Positions 40,649-49,203 of a stretch of 64,000 bases of DNA are shown piece after piece; the stretch's first letter is position 1, and each line of letters begins with the position of its first letter. Made by a program: the position numbers and the translations under genes. The DNA comes from Microcella sp. (GTDB lineage: Bacteria > Actinomycetota > Actinomycetes > Actinomycetales > Microbacteriaceae), in assembly GCF_025808395.1 (NCBI RefSeq), contig NZ_CP075524.1:434001-498000 (forward strand), read 5' to 3'. A model generated the notes under the pieces. That model saw only the letters and a program-made list of their open reading frames with translations, made no database searches and was not told where the DNA came from.

Positions 40649-41562
40649 CCGACGACGTGCAGGGGCTCACGCTCGCCAGCGTCACGGCGATCGTCGATCG
40701 AGCGCTCGACGAAGATGCGCCGTGGGGCGACGTGACGAGCGAGGCGGCGATTCCCGTGAGCGCGACGGCCACGGCGCGCGTCGTGAGCCGCGTCGACGGC
40801 GTGTTCGCGGGCGGACTGCCGCTCGAACTCGCCTTCACGCGGGTCGACCCGACCCTCGCGGTCAAACGGCACTCCGCCGAGGGCGACCCGATCGCGCCGG
40901 GCACGCTCATCGCCACCGTCGAGGGCTCGGCGCGCGCCATCCTGCGCGGAGAGCGCGTGGCGCTCAATCTCGCGCAGCGGCTCAGCGGCGTCGCGACCCT
41001 GACGCGGCGCTACGTCGAAGCGGTTGCGCACACGAGCGCGCGCATCGTCGACACGCGCAAGACCACTCCGGGGCTGCGCGTGCTCGAGAAGGCCGCCGTG
41101 CGAGCGGGCGGCGCCCACAACCACCGACACTCGCTGAGTGACGCGGTCATGCTGAAAGACAACCACTTGGCGGTGCTGCAGGCGCAGGGGCTCGACCTCA
41201 CCGAGGCCATTCGGGCGGTGCGCGCGCGCATTCCGCACACGATGCACCTCGAGGTCGAGGTCGATCGGCTCGCTCAGCTCGAAGCGGTGCTCGCCGCCGA
41301 GCCCGACACGATCATGCTCGACAACTTCAGCCTCGACAATCTAAGGGCCGGGCTAGCCCTCATCGGCGGCCGCGCGACGGTCGAGGCGAGCGGCGGCGTG
41401 ACGCTCGACACCGTGCGCGCGATCGCCGAGACCGGGGTCGACGTCATCTCGGTGGGCGCCCTCACCCACAGCGCCGCGGCGCTCGACCTGGGCCTCGACA
41501 TCGTCATCGACGCCGCAACCCCGCACCCCGAGCTGGGCGGCGCTGCCGGCGGCGGGCGCTAG
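40645..41562 (+). CDS. nadC: Nicotinate-nucleotide pyrophosphorylase (carboxylating)
   Basis: A 305-residue phosphoribosyltransferase that converts quinolinate and PRPP to nicotinate mononucleotide. LNLAQRLSGVATLTRRYVEAV, DTRKTTPGLR, HNHRHSLSDAVMLKDNH and EASGGVTLDTVRAIAETGVDVISVGALTHS are the family motifs with the basic residues that hold both phosphates. It overlaps nadB by four bases and is followed 9 bp later by the desulfurase gene, completing the de novo NAD pathway. Confidence 0.96.
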   Translation: MTDDVQGLTLASVTAIVDRALDEDAPWGDVTSEAAIPVSATATARVVSRVDGVFAGGLPLELAFTRVDPTLAVKRHSAEGDPIAPGTLIATVEGSARAILRGERVALNLAQRLSGVATLTRRYVEAVAHTSARIVDTRKTTPGLRVLEKAAVRAGGAHNHRHSLSDAVMLKDNHLAVLQAQGLDLTEAIRAVRARIPHTMHLEVEVDRLAQLEAVLAAEPDTIMLDNFSLDNLRAGLALIGGRATVEASGGVTLDTVRAIAETGVDVISVGALTHSAAALDLGLDIVIDAATPHPELGGAAGGGR

Positions 41563-41571
41563 CGAGCATCC

Positions 41572-42735
41572 GTGTCGTTCATCGATCTTGACCAGGCGGC
41601 GACCACGCCCGTGCGCCGCGAGGTGCTCGAGGCGATGTGGCCGTGGCTCACGGGCGAGCACGGCAACCCCTCGTCGACGCACTCGCTCGGTCGTCGAGCC
41701 TCCGACGCGCTGACGGATGCTCGCGCCCGCATCGCCCGCCTCGCCGGCGTTCGCCCCGCGCACGTCGTGTTCACGAGCGGAGGCACCGAGAGCGACAACC
41801 TCGCCGTCATCGGCCTCACGCTCGCCGCCATCGCGCGCGGGCGGGGCCGTCACATTCTGGTGAGCGCGATCGAGCACGAGGCAGTGCTCGAATCGGCGGC
41901 GTACCTCGAGCGCTGGCACGGCGTCGAGGTCACGCGCGTCGCGGTCGACGCCGACGGGGTGGTGGATGCTCGCGCCGCGATCGCCGCCCTGCGACCCGAC
42001 ACCGCTCTCGTCAGCGTGCACGCCGCGAACAACGAGGTGGGCACGCTGCAACCGCTCGCGGCTCTGGGGGCCGCGGCGCGCGAGGCCGGAGCGCTGCTGC
42101 ACACCGATGCGGTGCAGCTCGCCGGGTGGTACCCGCTCGACGCCGCTCGCAATCCCGACCTCGTGCACGCCGACGCCGTGACGATTTCGGGGCACAAGCT
42201 CGGTGCCCCGAAGGGAGTCGGGGCGCTGCTGCTGCCGACGGCGGCCGCGATCGAGCCGCTCATCCACGGCGGAGGCCAGGAGCGCGACCGTCGTTCTGGC
42301 ACCGAGAACGTGGCGGGTGCGGTGGGGCTCGCGGCGGCGCTTGAACTGGCCGAGGCCGAGCGACCTGCGATCGCTGAGCTCGAAGCCCGGCGCGACGACT
42401 TCATCGCTCGAGTGCTGCAGTCCGTGCCCGGCGCGCAGCTCACCGGGCACCCGGCTCGGCGGTTGCCCTGCCACGCCTCGTTCGTCGTACCGGGCTTCGG
42501 CGGCGAGCCGTTGCTCATTGCGCTCGACGATCGCGGCATTCTCGCCTCGAGTGGCTCGGCGTGCGCGGCCGGCCGCGACGAGCCCTCACCCGTCCTGCTC
42601 GCGATGGGCTTCGACCCCGACATCGCCCGCACCGCAGTGCGCTTCACCTGGGGTGCGTCAACAACTCAGGACGAACTCGAGACTGCTGCCCGTGAGCTCG
42701 CAGAATCTGCGGCCTCTCTGGGCAGGTTGGGCTGA
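41572..42735 (+). CDS. Cysteine desulfurase of the NAD operon (NifS/IscS-like)
   Basis: A 387-residue PLP enzyme that takes sulfur from cysteine. SGGTESDNLAVIG, HTDAVQLAGW and the PLP lysine in TISGHKLGAPKGVG are present, and SGSACAAG holds the catalytic cysteine. Placed straight after nadC, it probably supplies sulfur for the NadA iron-sulfur cluster, as the nad-linked NifS does in Bacillus. A dispersed repeat copy (42657-42674) lies in the last 27 codons, where it encodes ASTTQDEL; this still fits the family pattern at that position. Confidence 0.92.
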   Translation: MSFIDLDQAATTPVRREVLEAMWPWLTGEHGNPSSTHSLGRRASDALTDARARIARLAGVRPAHVVFTSGGTESDNLAVIGLTLAAIARGRGRHILVSAIEHEAVLESAAYLERWHGVEVTRVAVDADGVVDARAAIAALRPDTALVSVHAANNEVGTLQPLAALGAAAREAGALLHTDAVQLAGWYPLDAARNPDLVHADAVTISGHKLGAPKGVGALLLPTAAAIEPLIHGGGQERDRRSGTENVAGAVGLAAALELAEAERPAIAELEARRDDFIARVLQSVPGAQLTGHPARRLPCHASFVVPGFGGEPLLIALDDRGILASSGSACAAGRDEPSPVLLAMGFDPDIARTAVRFTWGASTTQDELETAARELAESAASLGRLG

Positions 42736-42798
42736 GCATCCACCGTTCGTCCTGAATTGTCGACCACGCCCGCAGCGCGATTGTCCTGAGTTGTCGAC
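42657..42798. repeat. Dispersed repeat cluster 3 (R7-R9)
   Basis: A forward copy at 42657-42674 inside the desulfurase gene, and reverse copies at 42747-42764 and 42781-42798 in the spacer before recO. The R7-R8 pair spans 108 bp. R9 has TTG instead of TCG at its start. The cluster fills the 142-bp gap between the two genes and the end of the first. Confidence 0.9.
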
Positions 42799-42865
42799 GC
42801 ACCGCGTCGGGCGCGCTGAACGCCCGACGCAGCGCGCCGCCCGGCCGGTTCGCACCCGGGCACGC

Positions 42866-42871
42866 GATACT
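42866..42871 (+). promoter_or_regulatory. -10-like box GATACT of recO
   Basis: GATACT is followed by six bases and the GTG at 42878. A leaderless recO-uppS transcript is likely, though the first base departs from TANNNT. Confidence 0.45.
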
Positions 42872-42877
42872 GGAGCG

Positions 42878-43645
42878 GTGCCGACCTACCGTGACGAGAT
42901 CGTCGTGCTGCGTACCCACAAGCTGGGTGAGGCCGACCGCATCGTCACGATGCTGAGCCGCAACCACGGCAAGATTCGCGCAGTGGCCAAGGGTGTGCGC
43001 CGCACGGCGAGCAAGTTCGGTGCGCGCCTCGAGCCGTTCATGGTCGCCGACGTGCAGCTCTACGCCGGCCGCAGCCTCGACATCGTGCAGCAGGCCGAGT
43101 CGCTCGGCTCGTACGGCGCCGACATCACGGCAGACTACGGCAGCTACACGGCCGCGAACGTCATGGTCGAGACGGCCGATCGCGTCACGGGCGACGACGG
43201 CGGGGGAGTGCAGCAGTACCTGCTGCTGGTCGGCGCGCTGCGCTCGCTCGCGCGCGCAGAGCATCCGCCGGGGCTGACGCTCGACAGCTATCTGCTGCGG
43301 GCGCTGTCGATTGCAGGATGGGCGCCCACCTTCGGCGACTGCGCCGTCACCGGCGCGCCCGGCCCCCACAGCGCGTTCGTGGTGCAGCTCGGAGGTGTCG
43401 TCGCCGACGATGTCGCCCCTCCCGGCGCCCCGCGCGTCTCGGACGAGACGCGCGAGCTGCTCGCGGCTCTGCTCGAAGGCAAGTGGGCGGTGGCCGAGGC
43501 GAGCAGCGAGGCCGCGCGTGCGCAGGCCAACGGCATCGTGGCGGCCTACACGCAGTTTCACCTCGAACGCGGGCTGCGCTCGCTGCCGCACGTTGACCGA
43601 GTCGACGCCCGAGTGCCGGTGTCGACAATTCAGGACTCCGCGTGA
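42878..43645 (+). CDS. recO: DNA repair protein RecO
   Basis: A 255-residue recombination mediator that loads RecA with RecR. The N-terminal OB fold has YRDEIVVLRTHKLGEADRIVTMLSRNHGKIRAVAKGVRRTASKFGARLEPF; the helical C-terminal part follows. The zinc cysteines known from some RecO proteins are not visible. The last residues (VSTIQDSA) are encoded by dispersed repeat copy R10. The stop overlaps the uppS start by GTGA, inside the repeat pair. Confidence 0.92.
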   Translation: MPTYRDEIVVLRTHKLGEADRIVTMLSRNHGKIRAVAKGVRRTASKFGARLEPFMVADVQLYAGRSLDIVQQAESLGSYGADITADYGSYTAANVMVETADRVTGDDGGGVQQYLLLVGALRSLARAEHPPGLTLDSYLLRALSIAGWAPTFGDCAVTGAPGPHSAFVVQLGGVVADDVAPPGAPRVSDETRELLAALLEGKWAVAEASSEAARAQANGIVAAYTQFHLERGLRSLPHVDRVDARVPVSTIQDSA

Positions 43646-43718
43646 GCCGCGCCGCGAAGAACCCCGAACCTCTGCGCCCTCTCGACTGGACGGGCGAGGT
43701 TCCTCCTGAGTTGTCGAC
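43621..43718. repeat. Dispersed repeat pair across the recO-uppS junction (R10, R11)
   Basis: The forward copy 43621-43638 forms the recO 3' end and the reverse copy 43701-43718 codes for part of the uppS N-terminus (VPPELST). The pair spans 98 bp, and the recO stop and uppS start both fall in the spacer. The copies depart from the consensus at the distal end (ACTC and TCCTCC). Confidence 0.85.
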
Positions 43719-44436
43719 GAAGGTCGTGCCGCAGCACGTCGCGATCGTCATGGACGGCAACGGCCGCTGGGCCAACCGCCAGGGCCTGCCCAGGGTGGAG
43801 GGCCACCGCGCCGGCGAGGCGAGCCTGCTCGACGTGGTGGCGGGCGCCGTGCAGATCGGCGTCAAGCACCTCAGCGTGTATGCCTTCAGCACCGAGAACT
43901 GGAGCCGCAGCCCCGACGAGGTGCGCTTTCTCATGGGCTTCAATCGCGAGGTGCTGCGCCGCCGCCGCGATCAGTTGCACGCCTGGAACGTGCGCATCCG
44001 CTGGGCGGGCCGCCGCCCGCGGCTGTGGCGCAGCGTCATCGCCGAGCTCGAAGAGGCGCAGGCGATGACGGCCGGCAACACGGGCCTGACGCTGACGATG
44101 TGCGTCAACTACGGCGGCCGTGTCGAGCTGGTGGATGCCGTGCGAGCCCTCGCCGCCGACGTCAAGGCCGGTCGCGTCGACCCGGCGCGCATCACCGAGC
44201 GCTCGATCGCGAAGCACCTCTACGAGCCCGACCAGCCCGACGTCGACCTCTTCGTGCGGTCGAGCGGAGAGCAGCGCACGAGCAACTTCATGCTCTGGCA
44301 GAGTGCCTACGCCGAGATGGTGTTCTTGAACACGCTGTGGCCCGATTTTCGGCGCCGTCACTTGTGGGCGGCGATCGAAGACTACGCGGGTCGCGATCGC
44401 CGCTTCGGCGGCGCGGTGGATGCTCCCGACGCCTGA
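43642..44436 (+). CDS. uppS: Isoprenyl diphosphate synthase (UppS family)
   Basis: A 264-residue cis-prenyltransferase that makes long-chain polyprenyl diphosphate, the lipid carrier for cell-wall synthesis. HVAIVMDGNGRWANRQGLPRVEGHRAGE holds the catalytic Asp38. STENWSRSPDEV, LFVRSSGEQRTSNFMLWQSAYAEMVF and the C-terminal LWPDFRRRHL are also conserved. Actinobacteria often have two such enzymes of different chain length, and which this is cannot be told. The N-terminal 30 residues before the core are unusual because a repeat copy encodes part of them. Confidence 0.94.
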   Translation: MSRAAKNPEPLRPLDWTGEVPPELSTKVVPQHVAIVMDGNGRWANRQGLPRVEGHRAGEASLLDVVAGAVQIGVKHLSVYAFSTENWSRSPDEVRFLMGFNREVLRRRRDQLHAWNVRIRWAGRRPRLWRSVIAELEEAQAMTAGNTGLTLTMCVNYGGRVELVDAVRALAADVKAGRVDPARITERSIAKHLYEPDQPDVDLFVRSSGEQRTSNFMLWQSAYAEMVFLNTLWPDFRRRHLWAAIEDYAGRDRRFGGAVDAPDA

Positions 44437-44455
44437 CCCGCGGCCTCCACTGCGC

Positions 44456-45391
44456 TCATCCGGCGGCCACCCAGTCGGCGACGTCGAGTTCGGCTGAGGC
44501 CCGCAGTGCGGCCGCCACGGCCGGCACTCCTTGCGCGGCCCGCAGCGCGACGGCGTGCACGGTGCGGCTCGGCACGCCGGCGACCTGCAGCAGCCGAACT
44601 CCCTCGGGCACGGTGACGCTCGAGAGCGCGAGTCTGGGCAGTTGCGCGACGCCGAGCCCGTTGGCGACGAGCCCCAGCACGGCGGCCGCATTGTCGGTCT
44701 CGTGGGCGATGCGCGGCTGAAACCCGGCGCTCTGGCAGGCCTGCAGCAGGTTGCCGCGGCACTGCGGGCACCCGGCGATCCAGTCGGCGTCTGCATACTG
44801 CTGCAGCGTGGTGCGGCTGCCGTCGCGGTCGTGGGCGGCGGGTTCGGCGACGAGCAGCTCGTCGTCGAAGAGCGGCAGCATGGTGAGCTCGTCTGGGTAG
44901 CGAGCGTGCGGGTCGCTCCAGTCGTCTGGGTAGCGGAAGGTGATGGCGAGGTCGGCGCGACCGTGCCGCAGCAGGTCGAGAGCTTCGGGCGGTTCGACTT
45001 CGACGTAGCTGAGGCGTATGCCGGGGTGCCGCGCTGCCATGGCTCCCAGCAGTCGGGGCACGACGGTCGCCGACGCGGTCGGAAAGGCGGCGACGCGCAC
45101 GACCCCTGAGCGCAGCCCGCCGAGGTCGGCGAGTTCTCCGCTCGCGGCGTCCAGCGCCGATTGCACGGTGACGGCGTGCCGGGCGAGCACGGCTCCTGCT
45201 TCGGTGAGCCGCACGGTGCGGCCGGCCCGCGTCACGAGCGGTTGGCCGATGCGAGTGGATGCTCGAGCGAGGTGCTGGCTCACTGCCGGCTGGCTGTACC
45301 CGAGTGCGGCGGCGGCTCCGCTGAGGGTCTTCTCGTCGGCGATGGCCCGCACGATGCGCAGGGTGGTGAGGTCGATCTCGGTCGCGGTCAC
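44456..45391 (-). CDS. LysR-family transcriptional regulator
   Basis: A 311-residue regulator from the GTG at 45391; another GTG at 45421 would add ten residues across the palindrome. The N-terminal helix-turn-helix has LRIVRAIADEKTLSGAAAALGYSQPAVSQHLARASTRIGQPLVTRAGRTVRLTEAG. The effector domain (about residues 85-290) has HPGIRLSYVEVEPPEALDLLRHGRADLAI. It is divergent from the class-V aminotransferase, with a 17-bp palindrome between the starts. It probably controls that gene and perhaps the peptide transporter behind it. Confidence 0.88.
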   Translation of the reverse strand: MTATEIDLTTLRIVRAIADEKTLSGAAAALGYSQPAVSQHLARASTRIGQPLVTRAGRTVRLTEAGAVLARHAVTVQSALDAASGELADLGGLRSGVVRVAAFPTASATVVPRLLGAMAARHPGIRLSYVEVEPPEALDLLRHGRADLAITFRYPDDWSDPHARYPDELTMLPLFDDELLVAEPAAHDRDGSRTTLQQYADADWIAGCPQCRGNLLQACQSAGFQPRIAHETDNAAAVLGLVANGLGVAQLPRLALSSVTVPEGVRLLQVAGVPSRTVHAVALRAAQGVPAVAAALRASAELDVADWVAAG

Positions 45392-45398
45392 ACTCAAA

Positions 45399-45415
45399 CA
45401 TAACCCAGGGTTATG
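45399..45415. promoter_or_regulatory. LysR-type operator CATAACCC-A-GGGTTATG
   Basis: A 17-bp palindrome with perfect arms, directly upstream of the LysR start and 57 bp before the divergent aminotransferase. This has the T-N11-A form of LysR recognition sites and is notably AT-rich at the ends for this genome. Confidence 0.7.
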
Positions 45416-45471
45416 AATCACCGAAGCAAGCTGCTCTTGTTGAATGAGACGGCGACCGCGACCCTGGGAGA

Positions 45472-46569
45472 GTGCACCTGACTCTCGACGACGCCCGCCG
45501 CCAGTTTCCGACTGGATCCGGCTACCTCGATGCCGCCACGATGGGCATCCCGCCGCTCAGCGCCATCGACGCCCTCAGCGAAGACCTCATGCTGTGGGGT
45601 TCGGGGCGACGAGACCCTGCCCACTACGGCGGGGTGGTGGAACGCGCTCGTGCCGCCTACGCGCGACTCGTGCGAGCATCCGTCGACGATGTCTCGATCG
45701 GGGGCCAGACCTCGGTGATGGCCGCACTCGCGGCAGACGCGGTGCCGCACGGTGGCGAAGTGCTCGTGGTCGACGGCGACTTCACCTCGGTGGTCTACCC
45801 CTTCAAGGTGCGGCACCCCGAGAGCACCCGCTCAGTGCCTCTGCACGCCCTCGCCGACGAGATCGGGCCGCAGACGGCGATGGTGGTCTTCTCGCTCGTG
45901 CAGTCGTCGACCGGCCAGCTCGCGCCCGTCGACGAGATTCGCGCGGCCGCCGCAGCCGTCGGCGCGCTCACCGTCTGCGATGTCACCCAGGCCGCAGGGG
46001 TCTACCCCGTGGCGGCGAGCGACTGGCACATCACCGTGTGCCATGCATACAAGTGGCTGTGCAGCCCTCGTGGCGTCGGCTTCATGACGGTGTCGAGCGA
46101 GATTCGCGACCGCGTCGCGCCGCTGCACGCCGGGTGGTACGCCGGCGACGACGTGTGGCAGTCGATCTACGGCCCCGGCATGCGGCTCGCCGACAACGGC
46201 AGGCGCTTCGACATCTCGCCGGCCTGGCAGGCGTGGGTGGGCGCAGCCCCCGCGCTCGACCTGTTCGCCTCGCTCGACATCGCTGCGCTGCACGCGAGAA
46301 CCAGCGCTCTCGCTGACGCCGCGCTCGAGGCGCTCGACCTGCAGCCTCAGGGTCAGTCGATCGTCGCGCTCGACGACGCCGACGGCCGACTGCTCGCGGC
46401 GGTGCGGTCAGCCGGGCTCACCGCGAGTGGCCGTGACGGTCGAATTCGTCTGTCGTTCCACGTCTGGAATGACGATATTGACGTCCTGCGAGTCGCCGGG
46501 GCTCTGAAGTCGTTGCGTGAACCGAAAGGAGTTTTGCTCGCCCAGCACGTCCAGCACCCAATAGAGTGA
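45472..46569 (+). CDS. Class-V PLP aminotransferase family protein
   Basis: A 365-residue PLP enzyme of the class-V (desulfurase/kynureninase-like) fold. GYLDAATMGIPPLS near the N-terminus, GGQTSVMAALAADAV, VCDVTQAAGVYPV and the PLP lysine in HAYKWLCSPRGVGFM are visible. It has no SGSAC-type cysteine loop, so it is not an ordinary cysteine desulfurase. The reaction is unknown. The GTG at 45472 has GGGAGA directly before it. It lies 59 bp ahead of a peptide-type importer operon, suggesting action on an imported amino compound. Confidence 0.85.
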   Translation: MHLTLDDARRQFPTGSGYLDAATMGIPPLSAIDALSEDLMLWGSGRRDPAHYGGVVERARAAYARLVRASVDDVSIGGQTSVMAALAADAVPHGGEVLVVDGDFTSVVYPFKVRHPESTRSVPLHALADEIGPQTAMVVFSLVQSSTGQLAPVDEIRAAAAAVGALTVCDVTQAAGVYPVAASDWHITVCHAYKWLCSPRGVGFMTVSSEIRDRVAPLHAGWYAGDDVWQSIYGPGMRLADNGRRFDISPAWQAWVGAAPALDLFASLDIAALHARTSALADAALEALDLQPQGQSIVALDDADGRLLAAVRSAGLTASGRDGRIRLSFHVWNDDIDVLRVAGALKSLREPKGVLLAQHVQHPIE

Positions 46570-46628
46570 ATCGCCATTCAAAGAACTCGTGGACGATTCG
46601 CGCATCCATCGACGGAGGTCAACACAGC

Positions 46629-48206
46629 ATGTCTCGACTATCTCGCCGCTTCGCGGTGACCACCGCCGCCCTCGTGGCGGCGGCACTCGCGCTCAGCGCC
46701 TGCACGCCCGCGGGCCCATCGAGGTCTGGCGACGACACCCGCCTCACCGTGGCGCTGCCGGGCTCACTCTCGAACCTGTATGTGGGTCAAGAGAACGGCA
46801 TTCTCAACTACTACGTCGCCTCGATCGCGCAAGAGGGCCTCGTGTCGCTCGACGCCGAGGGGCAGATTCAGCCCGCTCTCGCCGAGAGCTGGGAGCAGGT
46901 CGACGACGTCACCTACGTCTACACCCTGCGTGAGAACGCGACCTTCCACGACGGCACGCCCGTCACGGTCGACGACGTCATCTTCTCGATCGAGAAGGCG
47001 CAAGACGCCGAGATCTCGCCCGGCTTCGCGTGGTACCTGGGCGGCCTCGAGTCGATGGAAGAGACGGGCGAGCGCGAGCTCACCATCACGCTCGTCGAGC
47101 CAGACGCCACCTTCGCCACCCTCATGAGCACGGTCGGCGCGCTCTACGTCACCTCTCGCGCCTACTGGGAGGCCAACGAGGGCACGATCGGCACCGGTTC
47201 GGGCCTGCTCATGGGCACCGGCCCGTTCCAGGTGACCGAGTTCGTGCCAGACTCGCACGTCGAGTTCACGGCAGTCGACACCTGGTGGGGCGGTGTGCCC
47301 GACCTCGAGTCGGTGCGCATCGACTTCATCCCCGACGAGAACACGCGACTGCTCGCGGCCCAGTCGGGCCAGATCGACGTGGCGTTCAACGTGCCGTTCA
47401 CGCAGGCCTCGCAGTGGGAGTCGATCTCGGGCGCCGAGGTGCAGTTCGTCAACGACCTCTCGTACGTCGGGTTGCTGTTCGACCTGAGCGTGGCGCCGTT
47501 CGATGACCTCAAGGTGCGCGAGGCCTTCGCCCACGCGGTCGACCGCGAGGCCGTCGTGTCGAGCGTGCTCGGCGGTCACGGCGAGGTGGCGCTCGCCATC
47601 CCGACCCCCGAGTCGCTGTTCACGGCCTATGGCCCCGACGGAGCCGCCGCAGCCCTCGCCGAGGGCGAGCAGTTCGCGTTCGACCTCGAGGCTGCTGCTG
47701 CCGCACTCGCGGCGTCGAGCGTGCCCGAGGGCTTCACGACCGAGCTCACCTACCCGGCGACGGGCCCCGAGCTGGGCCGTTCGGCGCTCGCCCTCGCGGC
47801 CAACCTGGCCGAGATCGGCGTCACCGTGAACGTGCGCGAGGTCACGATCGAAGAGTGGCTCGCCACGATCGGCGACGGTGAGCACGGCGTGGGCTACATG
47901 TGGTACTTCTCGACGACGGGCGACCCCGGAGAGGTCATCTCATACCTCTACGGGCCCGAGAACCCCTCGCAGTACGAGAACGAGGCTGTGCGTGCGCTGC
48001 TCGCCGGGGCCTTCGTCGAGAGCGACCCGGTCACGCGCGCCGACCTCATCCTCGAGGCCGACAACCTCGCGCGGCCCGACCTCGCGAGCGCCCCGCTGTG
48101 GTGGGGCCAGTCGGCGACGGCGTTCCTCAACGGCTGGAGCCTCAGCACTCCCTCGCCGTTCGTGTTCACCAACCCCTGGCCGACCCTGCTGACGAAGGCC
48201 GGCTGA
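46629..48206 (+). CDS. Peptide-type ABC transporter substrate-binding lipoprotein
   Basis: A 525-residue extracytoplasmic solute-binding protein of family 5. A basic start, a hydrophobic core and the lipobox LSAC (Cys25) make a lipoprotein signal. AESWEQVDDVTYVYTLRENATFHDGTPVTVDDVIFSIEKA and DVAFNVPF are typical of oligopeptide, dipeptide or nickel binding proteins. The ATG at 46629 has GGAGG about ten bases upstream; the longer open frame from 46566 would put extra residues before the signal. It heads the operon with two permeases and a fused ATPase. Confidence 0.93.
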   Translation: MSRLSRRFAVTTAALVAAALALSACTPAGPSRSGDDTRLTVALPGSLSNLYVGQENGILNYYVASIAQEGLVSLDAEGQIQPALAESWEQVDDVTYVYTLRENATFHDGTPVTVDDVIFSIEKAQDAEISPGFAWYLGGLESMEETGERELTITLVEPDATFATLMSTVGALYVTSRAYWEANEGTIGTGSGLLMGTGPFQVTEFVPDSHVEFTAVDTWWGGVPDLESVRIDFIPDENTRLLAAQSGQIDVAFNVPFTQASQWESISGAEVQFVNDLSYVGLLFDLSVAPFDDLKVREAFAHAVDREAVVSSVLGGHGEVALAIPTPESLFTAYGPDGAAAALAEGEQFAFDLEAAAAALAASSVPEGFTTELTYPATGPELGRSALALAANLAEIGVTVNVREVTIEEWLATIGDGEHGVGYMWYFSTTGDPGEVISYLYGPENPSQYENEAVRALLAGAFVESDPVTRADLILEADNLARPDLASAPLWWGQSATAFLNGWSLSTPSPFVFTNPWPTLLTKAG

Positions 48207-48207
48207 T

Positions 48208-49203
48208 ATGCAGAGTGCGCCTCGCCGCGCACTCCTCGCGGGGTGGGCATCCTCCTTCTGGGGGATGCTCACCCTGCGTCTGCTCGGAGTGCTCGTGATC
48301 GTCGCGGTGCTGTCGGTGCTGATCTTCGGCATGATGCACCTGATTCCGGGCGACCTCGTGCGCAACCTCTTGGGGCTGCGCCCCGCGAGCCCCGAGACGA
48401 TCGCGGCCATCCGCGAGCAGTACAGACTCGACGACCCGATCTGGCTGCAGTACCTCAACTGGCTCGGCAACGCCCTGCAAGGCGATCTCGGCACCTCGAT
48501 CCGCTATCAGGTGCCCGTCGCCGACGCCATCGCGAGTCGCATTCCCTTGACGTCGATGCTCGCCGTGATGGCCATGCTCATCGCCGCGGTCACCGCGATT
48601 CCCCTCGGCGTCATCGCAGCGCGCCGCCACCAGTCAGCGATCGATCAAGCGCTCACAGGCTTCTCGGTCATCGGCTTGAGCGCTCCTGCGTTCGTCGTCT
48701 CGTTGCTGCTGCTCTACGTCTTCGCCTACTACCTTCCGATCTTTCCCGTCTATGGCGGAGGCACCGACTTCGGCTCGCGGGTCTACCATCTCGTGCTGCC
48801 CTCGATCGCTCTCGCCGTCGGTCTCGCGGCCATTCTCATGCGGCTCACGAGGGCGGCGATGATCGAGTCGCTCGCGAGCGACTACGTCACCTTCGCGCGC
48901 TCGCGCGGGTTGAGCGAGCTGACGGTGCTCGGTCTCGCGCTGCGCAACTCGTCGATTCCGATCATCACCGCGGCTGGCTTGGTCTTCACCTACGTCATCG
49001 GAGGCACGATCCTCGTCGAGACGGCCTTCGCGCTGCCGGGCCTCGGGCTCATGCTGCAAGACGCCGTGCTCTTCAAAGACATCGCCCTCGTGCAGGCGCT
49101 CGTCTTGCTCATCGCCGTGGTGATCGCGCTCATCACGGTGGCGATCGATCTCACCTACGCGGTGATCGACCCGCGCGTGCGGCGCGGCAGGAGGGCATCA
49201 TGA
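48208..49203 (+). CDS. ABC transporter permease, DppB/OppB-like
   Basis: A 331-residue membrane protein with about six helices. The N-terminal FGMMHLIPGDLVRNLLGLRPASPETIAAIREQYRLDDP is the DppB-type motif. The cytoplasmic loop DYVTFARSRGLSELTVLGLALRNSSIPIIT is the EAA motif that contacts the ATPase. It begins one base after the binding-protein stop and overlaps the second permease by four bases. Confidence 0.93.
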   Translation: MQSAPRRALLAGWASSFWGMLTLRLLGVLVIVAVLSVLIFGMMHLIPGDLVRNLLGLRPASPETIAAIREQYRLDDPIWLQYLNWLGNALQGDLGTSIRYQVPVADAIASRIPLTSMLAVMAMLIAAVTAIPLGVIAARRHQSAIDQALTGFSVIGLSAPAFVVSLLLLYVFAYYLPIFPVYGGGTDFGSRVYHLVLPSIALAVGLAAILMRLTRAAMIESLASDYVTFARSRGLSELTVLGLALRNSSIPIITAAGLVFTYVIGGTILVETAFALPGLGLMLQDAVLFKDIALVQALVLLIAVVIALITVAIDLTYAVIDPRVRRGRRAS

